From: Cherax quadricarinatus | Taxonomy: Eukaryota > Arthropoda > Malacostraca > Decapoda > Parastacidae | Length of the DNA: 64,000 bases | Assembly: GCF_038502225.1 (NCBI RefSeq) | Contig: NC_091372.1 | Location: forward strand, 9,940,790 to 10,004,789 | Reading direction: 5' to 3' | Part shown: one piece after another, positions 63,961-64,000 of the stretch | How positions within the stretch are numbered: the stretch's first letter is position 1 | Layout of the letters: the number at the start of each line of letters is the position of its first letter | Notes under the pieces: generated by a model | The model's database searches: none | Told to the model about the DNA's origin: nothing | Seen by the model: only the letters and a program-made list of their open reading frames with translations | Position numbers and translations under genes: made by a program

Positions 63961-64000
63961 CCTGAATTTACAATTAAGAAGCTATGTGATTGCAGGTATC
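63956..64000. repeat. 40-bp array, continuation to window end
   Basis: One more unit and the start of the next (GTATCCCTGAATTTACAATT, AAGAAGCTATGTGATTGCAG), more diverged than those to the left. The array probably continues or ends just beyond the window. Confidence 0.9.

Overview
The window is animal nuclear DNA, most likely from an arthropod and, as far as repeat style can show, a decapod crustacean (crayfish/lobster/crab/shrimp). Evidence: GT-AG introns of 0.7-5.8 kb, tRNA-derived SINEs, at least five LINE families, TA-inserting DNA transposons, long (TA)n and (ATT)n microsatellites, and an exceptional load of minisatellites (11 long arrays, unit lengths 13-51 bp, about a quarter of the window). 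No bacterial operon, phage or CRISPR features are present. The decapod assignment is inferred from repeat families that look familiar to me; no search was run.

Layout. 1-0.98 kb: 28-bp minisatellite. 1.4-13.0 kb: a decayed LINE-A copy on the + strand, split by a full-length, opposite-strand LINE-A copy (2.2-8.1 kb) with both ORFs open, plus several nested SINEs. 13-24.5 kb: SINEs, a 51-bp array, a decayed RNase H-bearing LINE (LINE-D), two LINE-B copies and an 18/21-bp array. 24.7-40.9 kb: seven recognisable exons of a GMC oxidoreductase gene (glucose dehydrogenase-like) on the + strand; its introns are filled with a 27-bp array, LINE-B, LINE-C, LINE-E, SINEs, two inverted 203-bp MITEs and a pogo-like element. 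41-47.2 kb: SINEs, a degenerate 20-bp array, a 13/26-bp array and an inverted copy of the 18.2-19.6 kb segment. 47.2-52 kb: mostly unassigned DNA with two possible minus-strand Ser/Thr-rich exons and a 29-bp array. 52.2-57.0 kb: a 4.8-kb 21-bp array. 57-64 kb: SINEs, a LINE-E copy, a 388-bp MITE in a TA tract, a SINE that contains its own minisatellite, and a 40-bp array interrupted by a long hairpin.

Host coding content is small. The GMC gene is the only host gene I can name, and it looks broken: one exon is not found, one splice donor lacks GT, and one exon has a one-base frame error next to a run of eight G. It is either a pseudogene or a real gene with sequencing errors. Almost every other long open frame is either a transposon ORF or an artefact of a tandem repeat whose unit is a multiple of 3.

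The most interesting observations are: the intact LINE-A nested inside its own older relative, with ORF1 and ORF2 in the same frame separated by a single stop codon plus five codons; three minisatellites that appear to have grown out of SINE sequence; and a near-identical 1.45-kb inverted duplication. I found no convincing new multi-gene system. Family labels LINE-A to LINE-E, SINE-1 and so on are local names used only here.
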